Of a stretch of DNA of 64,000 nucleotides, positions 11,119 to 23,023 are shown one piece after another. Source of the DNA: Nageia nagi (Eukaryota; Pinophyta); the NCBI GenBank assembly GCA_050084985.1, contig JBITNC010000001.1, positions 80,972,001-81,036,000 on the forward strand. The letters are read 5' to 3'. The translations under genes and the position numbers were made by a program. Position 1 is the stretch's first letter. Each line of letters opens with the position of its first letter. The notes under the pieces are model-generated. The model saw only the letters and a program-made list of their open reading frames with translations, did no database searches and was not told the DNA's origin.

Positions 11119-12327
11119 CCAAGATCTTGCCACTTGGGGGATGAAGGCCAAATCTACAGTCAAAGTGAAGAAGTCTGAGTATGGCCAAAGGGTTTTCCGC
11201 CAGTTGCTTCAGAAATTTGACGAAGAGAAGATTCCTACAGAGGAAAGGGAGATGCTTGTTTGGTTCTTAGGAGAACGGCATGCAGCGAGGACGAGCAAGA
11301 AAAAAAGGGGAGGCATGGAAGCCCATAACAGAGTCACCACATAAAACACCACCAAGGATTGAGATCTTGCTCCGGATCTATCGCAATACTACCAAAGAAT
11401 TCCAAAGAGATGTCACTTTCTACATGTATCAAGATCTGTTAGGGTATGGAGTGGTTGCTTGGCAGAAGACCAACATTGGAGGGTTTAAGCCAGTCCAAAC
11501 CCCAACGTCTGAACCAGGAGGTATCCGAGATGGAGAGACCGCCCTGGATCGAAAGAAGATGGCCAAGAGGAAGCTAATGCTTCGATCCAACAAAACTAGC
11601 CGCAGATTAGAAGCCGTCACTGAGATAGTATCAGCTAGGAGAATGGACGCCATTATCCGGAAGAAGGATGTAGAATGGGCTTGCGTCTTCACGTTGGCTA
11701 AAGGAGGTCCCATGTTACACATTGGGGAGGCCAAAGGGCATCTGCCTGAGATCCAAGGCATTTTGGATCGGTATCCGGATGTTTTCGGTGATATTCCCAA
11801 GGGTTTGCCACTATCCAAAGGATTTGAGCATATGGTGGAGTTGGAGGCAGGAGCCAAGCCAGTCATGGTCACTCCTTATAGGCATCCGAACGTGTACTAG
11901 GATGAGATAGAGAAAGCAATTAAGGAATTGCTTGATATGGGTTTCATTCGACCTAGTTCCAGTCTGTTTGCCTCTTCGGTAGTGTTGGTGAATAAAAAGG
12001 ATGGGACGATGAGGATGTGCATAGACTACAGGCTGCTCAACAAGAAGACTATTAAAAATAGGTACCCGATCCCGAGAGTAGATGATCTCATTGATGAGTT
12101 GCATGGAGCAAATTACTTCTCCAAGATCGATTTGAGGTCCGGTTATCATCAAATCCGAATGGAGAAGGACGTCCACAAGACCACTTTTCGATGTCATTAT
12201 GGTCATTTCAAATTCTTGGTGATGTCGTTCGGATTGACCAATGCAGCAGCTACATTCCAGTCAACCATGAATCAAGTTTTCATAGATCAATTGCGAAAGT
12301 TTGTGTTGGTGTGCTTTGATGATATTC

Positions 12328-13551
12328 TGATCCATAAACTAAAAGATTAAAATTTCAATTTAACCTTTTCTTAGAATCAATTCACACTTAAAACAATTAA
12401 GTGCTTGTAAAGGAAAATCAGGAACAAATTTGTAAACACAGAGAAGAGAAAAGCATTCACCATAGAAAGAGACAAGCAAAATTTATCCTGGTTCACCCAG
12501 TGTGGGCTACATCCAGCTCAAAAGCTCTCTACTATCAATGGGTGGAATCACTTTACAAGGCCTCCATGGTCCTTCAAAACCTCCTCTCACATTCACAACA
12601 CACTCACAGCTCTTAAAATCACAACAAGAACTGAGAACAACCTTCCTGAAATCCTCCTTTTTTTTCACGTCCAATTTGCTCCCCTTTTATACAATTTTCG
12701 GAGCTAAAATTGGAGAGTATTACAACTAGGAAATTTGATAAAAAAAAAACCTATTTTCAGATACCCATTAACCTCCTTGATCTTCCTGTCAAATTTGGGC
12801 TCAAATGGTTGTAAAAATCTCCCAAAAACGAGCTCTGAAATCAAAACAATACGCTCTCTGGACTGTTTCAGGCTGACAGAATTACTCAGCCTAATAATAG
12901 GACCTTAGGCGAATCAAAAATCACCATAAACCTTTGAAAACGCCAAAATACGTTAAAAAAAACTTAAAATCGGGTGGGTGCACAATGGTGGCAACACGTG
13001 GCGCTTGCTGGGCAGAAGTCAACCTCCTGTTGACTGGCGGCTTGGCTGGCGATCAGGAGGTGGCATGGCAGTTTGGCTGGCGGCTTGGTCTGGCGTGGGC
13101 GGTCAGACGGCGATCAGACGCGGTTGGCGGTCGCATGGCGGTCTCGGCTGGCGACTTGCGTGGGCGGTCTCATCGGTCTCGTGGGCGGATTGGTAGCAAG
13201 CTGGCGGTCAACCTGCGGGCCCCTCTTTCCCCCGCCTCGTCCTCCACGCGGCACTCCACGCAGGCGGTCTCCATTCACCCATCAACCTTCCACGCACGCC
13301 TCATCGCCTCCGACGTGGTCCGGCAGGTCCTGCCACAATGGCCGCCAAAACATTTGAATAAATTTTATTATTATTTTTTTTCTTTTTTTTTTTTTCATCA
13401 AAATACTCAAACTGAATTAATACCATATCTTCCACATACGGACTCGGATTCTCGATCCGAAAGAAGCGTCGGAAAGCTGAAGACAAGACGATCACACTGA
13501 ACACACTAAATGGAGATTACTGAATGTTGAAGGGATCCAAATTTTGGATCA
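12328..13551 (-). mobile_element. Solo LTR, Ty1/copia type, inserted in the RT domain
   Basis: The 1,224-bp insertion separates the RT codons for FDDIL from the following IYSQTW. Its ends are TGATCCA and TGGATCA (7-bp inverted repeat) and the flanks are TATTC (12323-12327) and TATCC (13552-13556), a 5-bp duplication with one change. On the minus strand it contains a TATA-like box (near 12685) and a GTAGCCCACACTGGGTGAAC stretch (near 12495-12514) closely resembling the LTR of the copia element at 34254. No internal region remains. The 188-codon frame inside it is not a credible gene. Confidence 0.88.
12985..13330. repeat. GC-rich block with degenerate GGCGGT/TGGCGG repeats
   Basis: This block inside the copia solo LTR is far more GC- and CpG-rich than anything else in the window. 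TGGCGG, GGCGGTC and GGCTGGCG words recur many times between 13030 and 13215. It is flanked by A/T runs. Confidence 0.75.
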
Positions 13552-14241
13552 TATCCTGATATACAGCCAAACTTGGAAGGAGCACCTTAGACATTTGGAT
13601 CACGTCTTGAAGGTACTACAGGAACAAAGGTTTTACGCCAAATTGTCCAAATGTGAGTTTGGTATGACAGAGATATTGTACCTAGGGCATGTCATCAGCC
13701 ATGAGGGAGTTAAGGTTGATGAGCAAAAGATATCAGCCATTCAGGAATGGCCAGCCCCCACGTCCCTCACATAGCTGAGAGAGTTCTTAGGGTTATGCAA
13801 CTACTACAGGCAATTCATCTGTGGTTTCTCCCACTTAGCTTCCCCCCTCATGCAGCTCACTAAGAAAGATGTATTCGTTTGGGGAAGAGAGGCTCAAGAA
13901 GCCTTTGAAAGACTAAAGACGGTCATGTGCTCTTGCCCCTGTTTGGCCATACCAGATTTCTCAGCCCCCTTCACCATGGAATGTGATGCCTCCAAGTTGG
14001 GCGTTGGAGCTATGTTGATGCACAATGGGCAGTGATTGCATTTAAGAGCCAGAAGTTGTCCAATGCAGAGCAGAGTTTCAGTGTTTATGACAAGGAGATG
14101 TTGGCCGTTATGCATGCACTGGAAAGGTTTAAGCAGTACTTGGTTTGTGGGCCTTTCACCATTAGAAGTGACCACAATAGCCTGAAGTATTTCCTCAGCC
14201 AGACAGACTTGAGTGAGAAGCAGCAAAGATGGGTAAGCAAA

Positions 14242-15216
14242 TGTAATGTCCCAAAATATTTTAATTTATGTTTTGTTGTGTTTCTAGGCTTCTAAGGGGT
14301 GGGTCAGTGTGTTTTGAGAAGTTTTATTTTTAGTATAAGTATTTAGAAAGTTGGTTGTGTATTTAGAATAGTTTTGGGATAAGAAAAATTGTATAAATTA
14401 ATGTCATTGACCTGGTACACATTTTTAGTTTGATGGTTGAGATGATAAGGCAGTATTAAATGTCTCTACTATTTGTAACTTCCATTTTGGCAAAAGTAAC
14501 TGTTATGAGGTCAAAGTCCAAGGTATTATTTAATGCTTTTGTAACTGCCATAGGAGAGGATTTGTAACTGTTATGAGGCAGAGAGGTTTGAATTAAGACT
14601 TCCATGGCTATATAAGAGGAAGAGCTGGTCATTTGGTGAGGGCTAATTTTGGTAGAGAACTTGAAGAGCTTGCATGCTCTTGGGCCTTACTATTTTGCTA
14701 AGGATTTTTAAGAGGGGTTCCCATTAAATCTGATCTAATGGAGATTGGAGGAGAGATCTGAAGACTATTTACCCATTTGATGACAAATCTATTCAATGTC
14801 TGTATTTGTGCTTGCATGTTTGAAGATTCAGTGTTTTGGACACCCATTTGCACTCAAAAATTAAGGGACTGTGAGTTAGGGCTTGGACCAATTGTTAGAG
14901 GAGAGCAGAATACAGAATCTGAAGACACAATATCCTTATACACCCAAATCTGAAGCTGTCTACATATAGCCAAGGTCCTGCAGTGATGTGTCTAATTGTG
15001 TAAGCAATATTTGTGTGTTCTCAAGTTTAATGAGAGATCTGTTTAGCATACTTTGATTGTGCCTTCACTTATACAAGTTGTAATGTTCTATTGTTTTGGA
15101 GTGTTGTGTGTGATTGCCATCTATATTCAACAAAAAACAAGTATGAAAGGCAAAAAAATCAGTCCTATTCCTATTATGTCTTAAAGTGATTGTGTATTTG
15201 CATTTGGTCTATTTCA
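14242..15216 (+). mobile_element. Solo LTR, gypsy type, inserted after RNase H
   Basis: This 975-bp insertion begins TGTAATGTCCC and ends ATTTCA. It is flanked by a perfect 5-bp target duplication GCAAA (14237-14241 and 15217-15221). Removing it and one GCAAA copy restores the chromovirus reading QQRWVSK-LHLFDF. It has a TATAAGAGG-like box near 14612. It is left by LTR-LTR recombination of a full element. Confidence 0.93.
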
Positions 15217-16750
15217 GCAAACTCCATTTGTTTGACTTTGAGATTCAGTATGTCAAGGGAAAGAACATAGCAGCTTATGCACTATCCAGAAATCCCTCTT
15301 TCTATTCTCTTTCCTTCATTGTGGCTGAATGGAAGAAGGACCTCATGGATGAATACGCCTAGGATGAGTTTGCCTCCGGTGTTCTTAGTGGTGCGGTGAA
15401 GAACAAGAGATATGTAGTTAGGGAGGGGCTGATCTTAAAAAGGAACTGGGTCTTCTTAACCCCAACGTCTGAGGTGAAGAAGAAGGTGTTGCATGCACTC
15501 TACAATACCCCTCTCACAAGACACGCAGGCATCACAAAGACCTATCAGGCTGTGAGGAAGAGATTCATGTGGAAAACGCTCAAGCAAGACGTCTTGAAGC
15601 ATGTCCAGGAGTGTACACAATGCCAGGAGAATAAGGAGGAACATACGAAGCAGGGAGGATTGCTTCAACCATTACCCATTCCTCATCAGAAATGGGAGGA
15701 CATCTCCATGGACTTTATCATCGGCCTACCCAAGGCCCAGGGCAAGGATAGTATCTTAGTAGTGATGGATAGGCTCACCAAGTTCGCCCATTTCCTTGCC
15801 ATCACCACCACCCATACGACTACACAAATAGCTAATCTATTCTTTAGGGAGATCTTCAGGTTGCACGGGTTGCCAAAGAGGATAGTGAGTGATCGGGACA
15901 ACAAGTTCATGAGTTTGTTCTGGCAGGAGTTGTTCCGGTTGAGTGGGACGAACCTCACCCTAGCACCAGCTACCACCCGCAGACAAATGGACAAATAGAG
16001 ATTGTCAACAAATGGGTAGAGGGGTACTTGAGACATTATGTGACAGGGCAACAACAAACATGGGTCAAGTGGCTCCACGTTGGGCAATATTGCTATAACA
16101 TTACTCACCATATGTCTATTAAGATGTCTCCTTTCCATGCTTTATATGATTATGACCCTCCTAACTTCACGGATCTGATTTTTAATGAAGGAAGGGCACC
16201 CAAGGCTAACGATTTCTTGTAGGAGTACCAAGACATTATGAGGGTGCTAAAGGGGAACCTGCATATGGCTCAAAATCGGCAAAATAAGTATTATGATTAG
16301 CACAAAACAGAGAGGAGTTTCGAGGTGGGAGATATGGTGTACTTACAGCTGCATCCATTCTGACAATCCTCACTCAAGAAGCAGAAGGCAAAGAAACTAC
16401 AGCCAAGGTTCTTCGGCCCATACAAGGTCCTACATAGGGTGGGAGATGTTGCCTACGAGTTGGAGTTGCCCAAGGGGAGTGGGATACATAACACCTTCCA
16501 CGTCTCACTTCTAAAGAAGGCCCTGGGGCAGCAGGACATCTCATCCATTATTCTTCCCCCACTTAATGATGAGGGGCAATTGGTTCTGATTCCGGAGAGG
16601 GTGTTGGAGACTAGAGTCAAGAAATTGAGGTCCAGAGAGATTCAGGAGTACCTCATCAAATGGAAGGATTTGCCAGATGAAGATTCAACATGGAAAGGAG
16701 CAAACATACTCACACATCCATCATTGAGTTGCTTGAGGGCAAGCACTCTT

Positions 16751-16764
16751 GAGAGGGGAGGCTT
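16751..16764 (+). other. Polypurine tract of the chromovirus
   Basis: GAGAGGGGAGGCTT directly precedes the TGTGATGTCCC start of the 3' LTR. It primes plus-strand synthesis in LTR elements. It overlaps the very end of the chromodomain-containing frame. Confidence 0.8.
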
Positions 16765-17982
16765 TGTGATGTCCCCCTTGTTCTCTAGTCATTAATTGTA
16801 CGATCCGGAAAGATCTACTTGTAATATACTCTTCTTATGTATTTCTCTTTATGTTGTAACTTAGGATAGGAGACTTAATGGGTCAATGGACCCCACTGTG
16901 AGCCCCAAGTGGGACGTCTCCCTCCTAAGGATAGATTAGGAGTATTTTTCATGCTTGGAGATCCCAATAATGATTGTGGGAATCCCAAGACTCATATATG
17001 TATTAGAGAGTCACTTATATGCTAGAGCCAGGCCTGGATAGGCCCCCACACCCCCATGTTGGCTCAATTATTCTCCTAGACCCCACATCAGCCCTCTTCC
17101 ACATCATGGGCATGCGTGGCACTCCCTGACCCAGTCGTTGGCACTTAATACCCTTGGGACCCCACGTTGGCATGTCTAGCCATTAGACACCCATGTTGGG
17201 CATTTCGAGCCCCTAGGAAGCCAACGTTGGTATAAGAGTTGGATGGTGATTCCTAGACAAGACCTTGATAGGACAAAGTATAAATAGACACAAAGGGCTC
17301 ATTATTGAACACACTTGATCATTACTACGTTAATTCTCCTATTTCGTCCAATGGACAAGACATTAACGGAGCGCTAATTGTATTCCTTAGGTGGAGCACC
17401 TAAGAGGGTAGCCATGCGTTGGGATCTTGACTATCTACGGCTTTGGTGGAGCACCATAGCCCATCCAATGGTACTCGAGGGTTTATTCCTACCGTTTAGT
17501 TAGTTGACCAGAGATCGAGGAGAGCTCCTTTAGTGGGGAGGAATTGAGATTTGAGGGTATAGATCTATCCTATGGTTCTAAGGTAATTGCAGATTGTTAT
17601 CATTGTGTTCAGCTTGGCTCTTAAGAAGCCCACGATTGCCCTAGGAGGGTTTGTATGATTTTGTACTACTCCATATTTGAACATACTCGATAAGGGTTCC
17701 TGGCTCTCATATTGTGTTGTCTTATGCATGCGTTGGCTCATTGTGATTTCTCATACTTGTATTTCTCCTACGTTGGTGTTGTGTTGTTGAATGAATTGTA
17801 CATTGCATGTTTAGGCCAGACGTTGGCATTCTGGCATTATAAATGTGTTTGTGACTCACCCTAGCACTAACGTTGGTATCTGAAGAGTTTGATTGTGCAT
17901 AGTGTGTGCCCTAGGCTTGACGTTAGGGTTTGGGGGTCGTTGAGAGCTGGTTTTGAGTGGAGATCCCTTTTGGATCATCGCA
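16765..17982 (+). repeat. Chromovirus 3' LTR, complete (1,218 bp)
   Basis: It starts TGTGATGTCCCCC after the polypurine tract and ends ATCATCGCA, the position equivalent to the 5' LTR end at 11104. A TATA-like box lies near 17279. A related but diverged LTR occurs at 29598-30754 (shared GGAGATCCCGAA, GTGGGAATCCCAAG and GCCCCAAGTGG stretches). The five bases after it (GGCGA) cannot be checked as a duplication because the 5' boundary is rearranged. Confidence 0.92.
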
Positions 17983-18711
17983 GGCGAGCCCTAGGTGGGT
18001 GAAATCTATTAGGACATTGCGGGCACATATTGTGGATTTGAAAGTGTAGACACCTAAAAATGATTTTCTATTTATCATAAAATCATATTTATGGTATCTA
18101 GAAATAAATAATGCAAATGTCAAGAAAAGGTGTAAAGCAAATGTATAAAACGAGGAGCATAGTGTGGCATTCCCTATCATATTCTTGGGTTATCATATCT
18201 ACACTCAATCTAGATAGATTGACATAGAGGTTGCATTCCCATATCACAAACAATCGATATCTATCCACACCTCATATCCAAGGATCTGTTATACTCTTTG
18301 CACATGATTAAATTGTTCTCGTTTGATCTCAATATCTTGCAGAAATAGAAATGTCGACAGTATCAGAAGCCCAAAAATGTCAACATTATTCTTCTAGCAT
18401 ATTTAGGTGGCCGGTCAGAGATCAATTTGTTGAGGAGCTAGAGGTACCAAATTGTACATATGTTCATCCTAGATCTTACCCAGTTTGAGAAATTGAGAGG
18501 AATATTGGTCCATCTGGTACAATTATTTGAGGGTGTGGATATTAAGGCAAATTATGAAACTAATTCATTTTTATTAGTCTATAGAAAGGATAAATTTTGT
18601 TGTCACTTTTCCCTATCTTGTAAAAGAGCTTAAACCTTCAGTACAATAGACACTTTGCCTGACATTTAGTACTGTTCTGATGGAGAATGATGTTGAAAAC
18701 GCTTTGGAAAT

Positions 18712-19607
18712 TGTAGATACTTAAAATTGCATTTTAACTATTTAAATTGACTTTATTTAAGTGATTTACTTGACCTACGCAAAAATGTCAATTTAGGTCC
18801 ATTTTAGGTTATTCTAGACTAACTTAAGTGAAATCCCATAAGTTACCATTATCTTTGATGCAAATTGCTCCAAATAAATTCACCTAGGTGAACCCAAAAT
18901 CTAATTTAACAAACATATATATATCACTCCCAAGTGCTCATTTATAAGAGAGGACAATAAAAAAAAGCAATACCAAAACGAAGGAAGCAATTATCATCGA
19001 TCATCTCCCATTATCGCAACAGGAATATAAAATCATCAAAGGAGCCAAAAGCTAAATCCCAAAGGAAGCGTAACCTAAAATAGGTAGTAGCCTTAAAATG
19101 CCTAGCATTTTCACACTTAGTCATAAAATGCCAAAAAATTTAGCCTATTGTCAAAAACGCCTAACGTTTTGGCATTGTTGGTCCAAAATGTGAGCACTCC
19201 AGCTCCAAGGTTTGAGAATTGCGACAATTGATCTAGATCACTCCAAAATGTTTATGCACCTATTGTAGCATGTTCTAGCATCATCAAAGGAGAATCAATC
19301 TCAAAATCATCTCCAAAATTATCACTTCAGAATCTTCACAATCATCAATCCAAAATCAAAATTATCCAAACCAATCATCTCGCTACATCCAAGGTTCACC
19401 CTCCAAGATCACAAATTGTCTATAAACAAGCCCCTTGTAACCACAATCCTATATAGGAGTAATAGTACGCACCCAAAAGATGGTTAAACATGTAGTTCAG
19501 GAAGCTGCATGTTTTTGGTCTGTATATTGTTGATGATGTAATTGTTTTACAAGTTCATTCCCACAAATGTATTCCTTCATTTCTCTACAATCCATCCTAG
19601 CCTAACA
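18712..19607 (+). mobile_element. LTR-like sequence with following primer-site-like motif
   Basis: It begins TGTAGATACTTAAAATTG, a start common in plant gypsy LTRs, and ends CCTAACA. GTAGTATCAAAAACC follows (19608-19622), resembling a degenerate primer-binding site. A second TGTAGACACCTAAAA start lies at 18046. No matching second LTR or coding domain is seen, so this is a truncated remnant at best. Confidence 0.4.
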
Positions 19608-20554
19608 GTAGTATCAAAAACCGGCCACTAATGCTGCTTAACTTGGGTGTGTGAATCATCTCAAGTTGAGTTTGAAATCCTCATGCTTTCATTCAACCTG
19701 GATATGAAACACATTCGTCCATAACTTGCCATTTTTTGTTGGTTTCCTCATTGTTACAATTGTTGTTATGACACTTTGAATTTATGGCAGTTTGTTGATG
19801 TAGGGCGAGTGAAAGAAGTAGTTGGTTAGAACCTTGCGCTGAAGAGGTGCCCTGCACAAACTAGTGGAAGAGGTATCCTGCACAAACTAGTCGCATGCTG
19901 CATGGTGCTTGGTTTTTGTCTCCACAACTAGGTGGGCAAGGGCATACGGTCACACACCTGCTTAGAAACACCTCATTTTCTGTGCACGAAATTCAGGCAT
20001 CTATTGGTGAACATAAAATGCAGACGTGGACATCACAAGAACCCCCAACACCGCTACCAAAAGCAACCAAATAGCTGAAGATTGTGATCATCATAAGCAG
20101 GCATAAACACCAACAAATGCAAAATATCATTCTCCAGCGATGTGACACTATCAACTTCGGAGGTAATAGGACTAGGAAGATCTCAAAGCGTCTCACCTAG
20201 CATGTTTGCAAGAAATGCTTGTTGTTTGCTTTGAATTGCCAAACAAGGAATGTTGTGTTTGATGTATCAAATCGAGCACAACATATTCAATGAGTAGGAA
20301 TGATGTTTTCTATCGTAGTAAAATAGCCAATGAAGAAGGCGAAAGGGTTATGTTGGCTGTAAAGTATTTGTTTTACGCTTTGTTGTTTCACCAAAAAATT
20401 GCCCACATCAGGAGGCAAGATTTCATTTGGTTGAGATTGCAAATAGCAAAGCAGTTTGAAATCAGCTATGTAAAGTGTGACGATTTTGTTGTGCATTGAA
20501 TAATTTTAAAGGCTTTACAAGGTATTGCACTTTTATAAACAAGTTGAATGGAAG

Positions 20555-20625
20555 TACGACAGTGGCAAAATCATTTAATTACTCCAAACGAGGTCATGAG
20601 TTCAAATTCTAATCTTGCAAATTCA
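20555..20625 (+). repeat. Possible tRNA-related SINE head
   Basis: An AGTGGCAAAATCAT stretch and a GAGTTCAAATTC box-B-like motif are spaced roughly as in RNA polymerase III promoters. There is no clear tail or target duplication. Confidence 0.25.
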
Positions 20626-21159
20626 TAGGTGTTTTTTTTAGACACCTTATTTTTCAAAGATCTTTATAAAAGAGGGGCTACATAAGAAACCTAGATGTGA
20701 AGGTTTTTTTTAAGAAATTAATACCTTTTTATTAAAATTTAAGAGATTTTCAATTTCAAAGAATTTGAGAGACATTCGTAAAACATAAGATACCTTCAAC
20801 TACATCATTTTTACAACTTGAAGTTATATATCGCCTGTATTGGTGTTTCCTTTGCAAAATTGGTGATAAATATGCCTAATTTTTGACAAGAAGACTTCTT
20901 GGAAAGATAATTTTTTAGCCACTCCACAAATTTGAAAAATGCATCCACGAGATTTCTCTTTTGATTCCAACTGACCAACATTGGTCTCTAATGGATCATG
21001 GATGTTAATAAACAAACTTTCTAATTTCTAATAATTCCAAAATAATTAAATCCTATGAAAAGAGAAATGAGAAAAGAAGAGCAAATTTATTGATATCGTT
21101 GTTCTACAAATAAAAATCTAAAACCCTTAAAGGACAAGGAAATCACACACAAGACATAC

Positions 21160-21216
21160 CTTATAAAATTCATAAGCAAACAGTTGTACAGCACTGTATG
21201 GAATGACACGCACCAC
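21160..21216 (-). CDS. TAAC: Chloroplast ADP,ATP/PAPS carrier-like, exon 4
   Basis: The acceptor TTCTTTCAG|GTG and donor AAG|GTATGT are canonical. The 57 nt (19 codons, phase 0) encode residues 186-204, ending R-V-I-P-Y-S-A-V-Q-L-F-A-Y-E-F-Y-K. In mitochondrial-carrier proteins this is the second transmembrane helix of repeat 1. The Y-S-A-V-Q-L-F-A-Y-E wording is typical of the plant thylakoid/envelope ADP,ATP carrier (TAAC/PAPST1). The next exon lies outside the window. Confidence 0.93.
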
Positions 21217-21329
21217 CTGAAAGAACAACAAGTCACCAGACAGTAGTACTAAAATTAGAGTCTACAGCATATAATGCCACGTGAAGAACACTATAAACTT
21301 CTATATGAAATCAACAAAAACATAAAACG

Positions 21330-21331
<2 letters not shown>

Positions 21332-21408
<77 letters not shown>

Positions 21409-21410
21409 GT
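21332..21410. repeat. (TA)n microsatellite inside the 224-bp intron 3
   Basis: A nearly pure TA dinucleotide run with one interruption near 21399. It occupies about a third of intron 3 (21217-21440) and lies 30 bp from the exon 3 donor. Confidence 0.97.
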
Positions 21411-21440
21411 ATGATGAGCTTTTAAATTTAATTAGAATAC

Positions 21441-21503
21441 CTGAGGAACATTCCCTTTCCAGTAACCTTTTAGTCCTTCTTCCTTTCCAATCTTTCCAAA
21501 AGC
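21441..21503 (-). CDS. TAAC: Chloroplast ADP,ATP/PAPS carrier-like, exon 3
   Basis: The acceptor TTGGTTCCAG|GCT and donor CAG|GTATTC bound 63 nt (21 codons, phase 0), residues 165-185. The segment K-E-E-G-L-K-G-Y-W-K-G-N-V-P-Q is the matrix-facing amphipathic helix motif (EGxxxYWKGN) that follows the first signature in this carrier family. Intron 3 is only 224 bp while the neighbouring introns 1 and 4 exceed 20 kb. Confidence 0.94.
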
Positions 21504-23023
21504 CTGGAACCAAGTTTGTTGAACATCCATTAACTTTCAAAGTTACAAACAATATCAACAAACAATGAAAGAAACACAGCATAACTCAAAATGAGATAAT
21601 CATAGCTACTTCCATAATCATTTTGGAGTATAATGTAACTGACTTTCTATATTAAAATTGTACAAGCAATATTTATTACAAGAAAGTATGAATTTAAATT
21701 TTTTTTACTTCTGTACTATTTATTAAATCTCATTGAATTCCATTTCTATATGTTGTTTTATTTTCATTCTAGGAACTTTCTCTTTTACATTTCTCAAGGA
21801 CATTCTAGCCCTGTTCTTCATAGCAACATATTAATTGTAAAAGTATACATAGAAATTCGAGTATGTAAATTTCCTCTATTTTCTCATTGAAAGGAAGTAC
21901 TAACTTACTAAGTAGAAAGGTAGAATGCAGTAACAGATACTGTAAATACCACAAACGAAGAATATAAAAAAGGTGAAGAATAGGCATTTTAGGATTTCAC
22001 TCGGTTGTAAAAATATCAATGGATTGAAACCACTTGTGAGACCGAGTTTGACAATTAATTGTGTTCCAAGTCTTCGGAAGTCAAACGTGACAAAAAATGT
22101 GTTTCAAGAAAAGCATGTGACTACAAAAACTATTGGTGACAACCATTTGAGTTACAAGAAATGCCTTTATAATTAGATTCACTACTCAAAGTAGATATAT
22201 TTTAAGTGATTCAGAAGTTATAAATAAACCAAAGAGAAAAGATGATATCATATAGTTAACTAAAATATGGTTCAAGAAATAGGTTAGAATCAGAATCCAA
22301 ATTAGAATTAATATGTCCATTGGATTTTTCATGGATCTCACATTGTCTATAGAAATGTATTCTATTGCTCAAATAGGCACTCTTCGAGTTTTCGCTAGAG
22401 TACATTTCTGGGACTTGGTTGAAAATTATCTGCCTACTACACAGAGATTTCAGCCCTCATGAATGGACATTCCACAACTTTTCAGGGAATCCAAGAATAC
22501 TGCTAGTTCCATGATGAAACAAATGAGATAGTACTAAGTAACCAATATAGCAATGGTTAGACCGGAAATCATTGTGACTTGAAATTGTTGCAATATGATT
22601 AGATTTTATTCTCTGGTTTTGCTAGAATTAAAGAACATGCAACCTACTCTCTTAAATCAAGAAATTCACCAGGTTAGATGATCTAACAAAGACACACATG
22701 CGTTAGCACAGTCCAAGCAAAAAATATCAATAAAGATATAAAACTAGGTGTAATAAAATCATTTTGCATTCATCTGAAATGCAAATTGCAGCTTCAAGAA
22801 CAAGGAAATGTCTTCATGCTAAAAATCTAGTGTGCCAGACTCTGCAATAGTTTTAATTAAACCATTGTGCATTCACCAAAACTACACTGCAGCATCAAGA
22901 ACAAGGAAATATCATCATGCTAAAAATTTAATGTGACAGATTCTCGAATAACAAAGAATTGTAGATAAAAATCTAGAACATAAATATCTGGCAAATAGAA
23001 GACTGTAGAGGATTGCAACTTAC

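Larger units (their letters stand above)
11120..16750 (+). pseudogene. Chromovirus gag-pol remnant (RT, RNase H, integrase, chromodomain)
   Basis: Pieces in order: a basic leader of unclear gag origin (11141-11343); the protease-RT linker (about 11560-11860); RT (11860-12327, resuming at 13557) with the FDDIL catalytic motif at about 12317; RNase H (about 13900-14240); the integrase HHCC finger (about 15520-15645); the integrase core with an MDF aspartate near 15712, an SDRD aspartate near 15894 and the QTNGQIE glutamate near 15997; and a C-terminal chromodomain (about 16590-16740). The gag zinc knuckle and protease active site are absent, so an internal deletion removed them. Stops lie at 11898, 13772, 14033, 15361, 15996, 16220 and 16363, and there are frameshifts near 11280, 14036 and 15960. 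It is non-functional. Confidence 0.92.
2073..17982 (+). mobile_element. Ty3/gypsy chromodomain retrotransposon (chromovirus), broken and nested
   Basis: The 3' LTR is 16765-17982 (1,218 bp). The 5' LTR survives as 2073-2893 plus 10898-11104, 1,028 bp in all, exactly matching 16955-17982; the first 190 bp are missing. The primer-binding site is 11107-11118, the pol remnant 11120-16750 and the polypurine tract about 16751-16764. Domain order (RT, RNase H, HHCC-integrase, chromodomain) marks a chromovirus, probably of the Tekay/Del group. Gag and protease are mostly deleted. Three later insertions interrupt it (2894-10892, 12328-13551, 14242-15216). It is dead: it has many in-frame stops and frameshifts. 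Confidence 0.93.
1..21159 (-). other. Intron 4 of the carrier gene (partial; runs off the window)
   Basis: This is everything downstream of the exon 4 donor (AAG|GTATGT, minus strand). No sequence resembling the next expected carrier segment (the second-repeat GRL-type helix and PLD signature) was found on the minus strand, so the intron is at least 21.2 kb. It contains the 24-bp minisatellite, a hAT fragment, the chromovirus nest and an LTR-like block. Bases 1-1107, 1241-1557, 17983-18711, 19626-20554 and 20630-21159 hold no gene, RNA or element that I can support. Confidence 0.75.

Noticed and set aside
12934-13500. 188-codon open frame, G/R/W/A-rich
   Set aside because: It lies wholly inside the copia solo LTR and exists because the GC-rich repeat block lacks stops; overlapping frames are open too and no domain is visible.
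21331-21582. Frame ending in repeated Y-I codons
   Set aside because: Produced by the (TA)n microsatellite; it overlaps exon 3 out of its frame.
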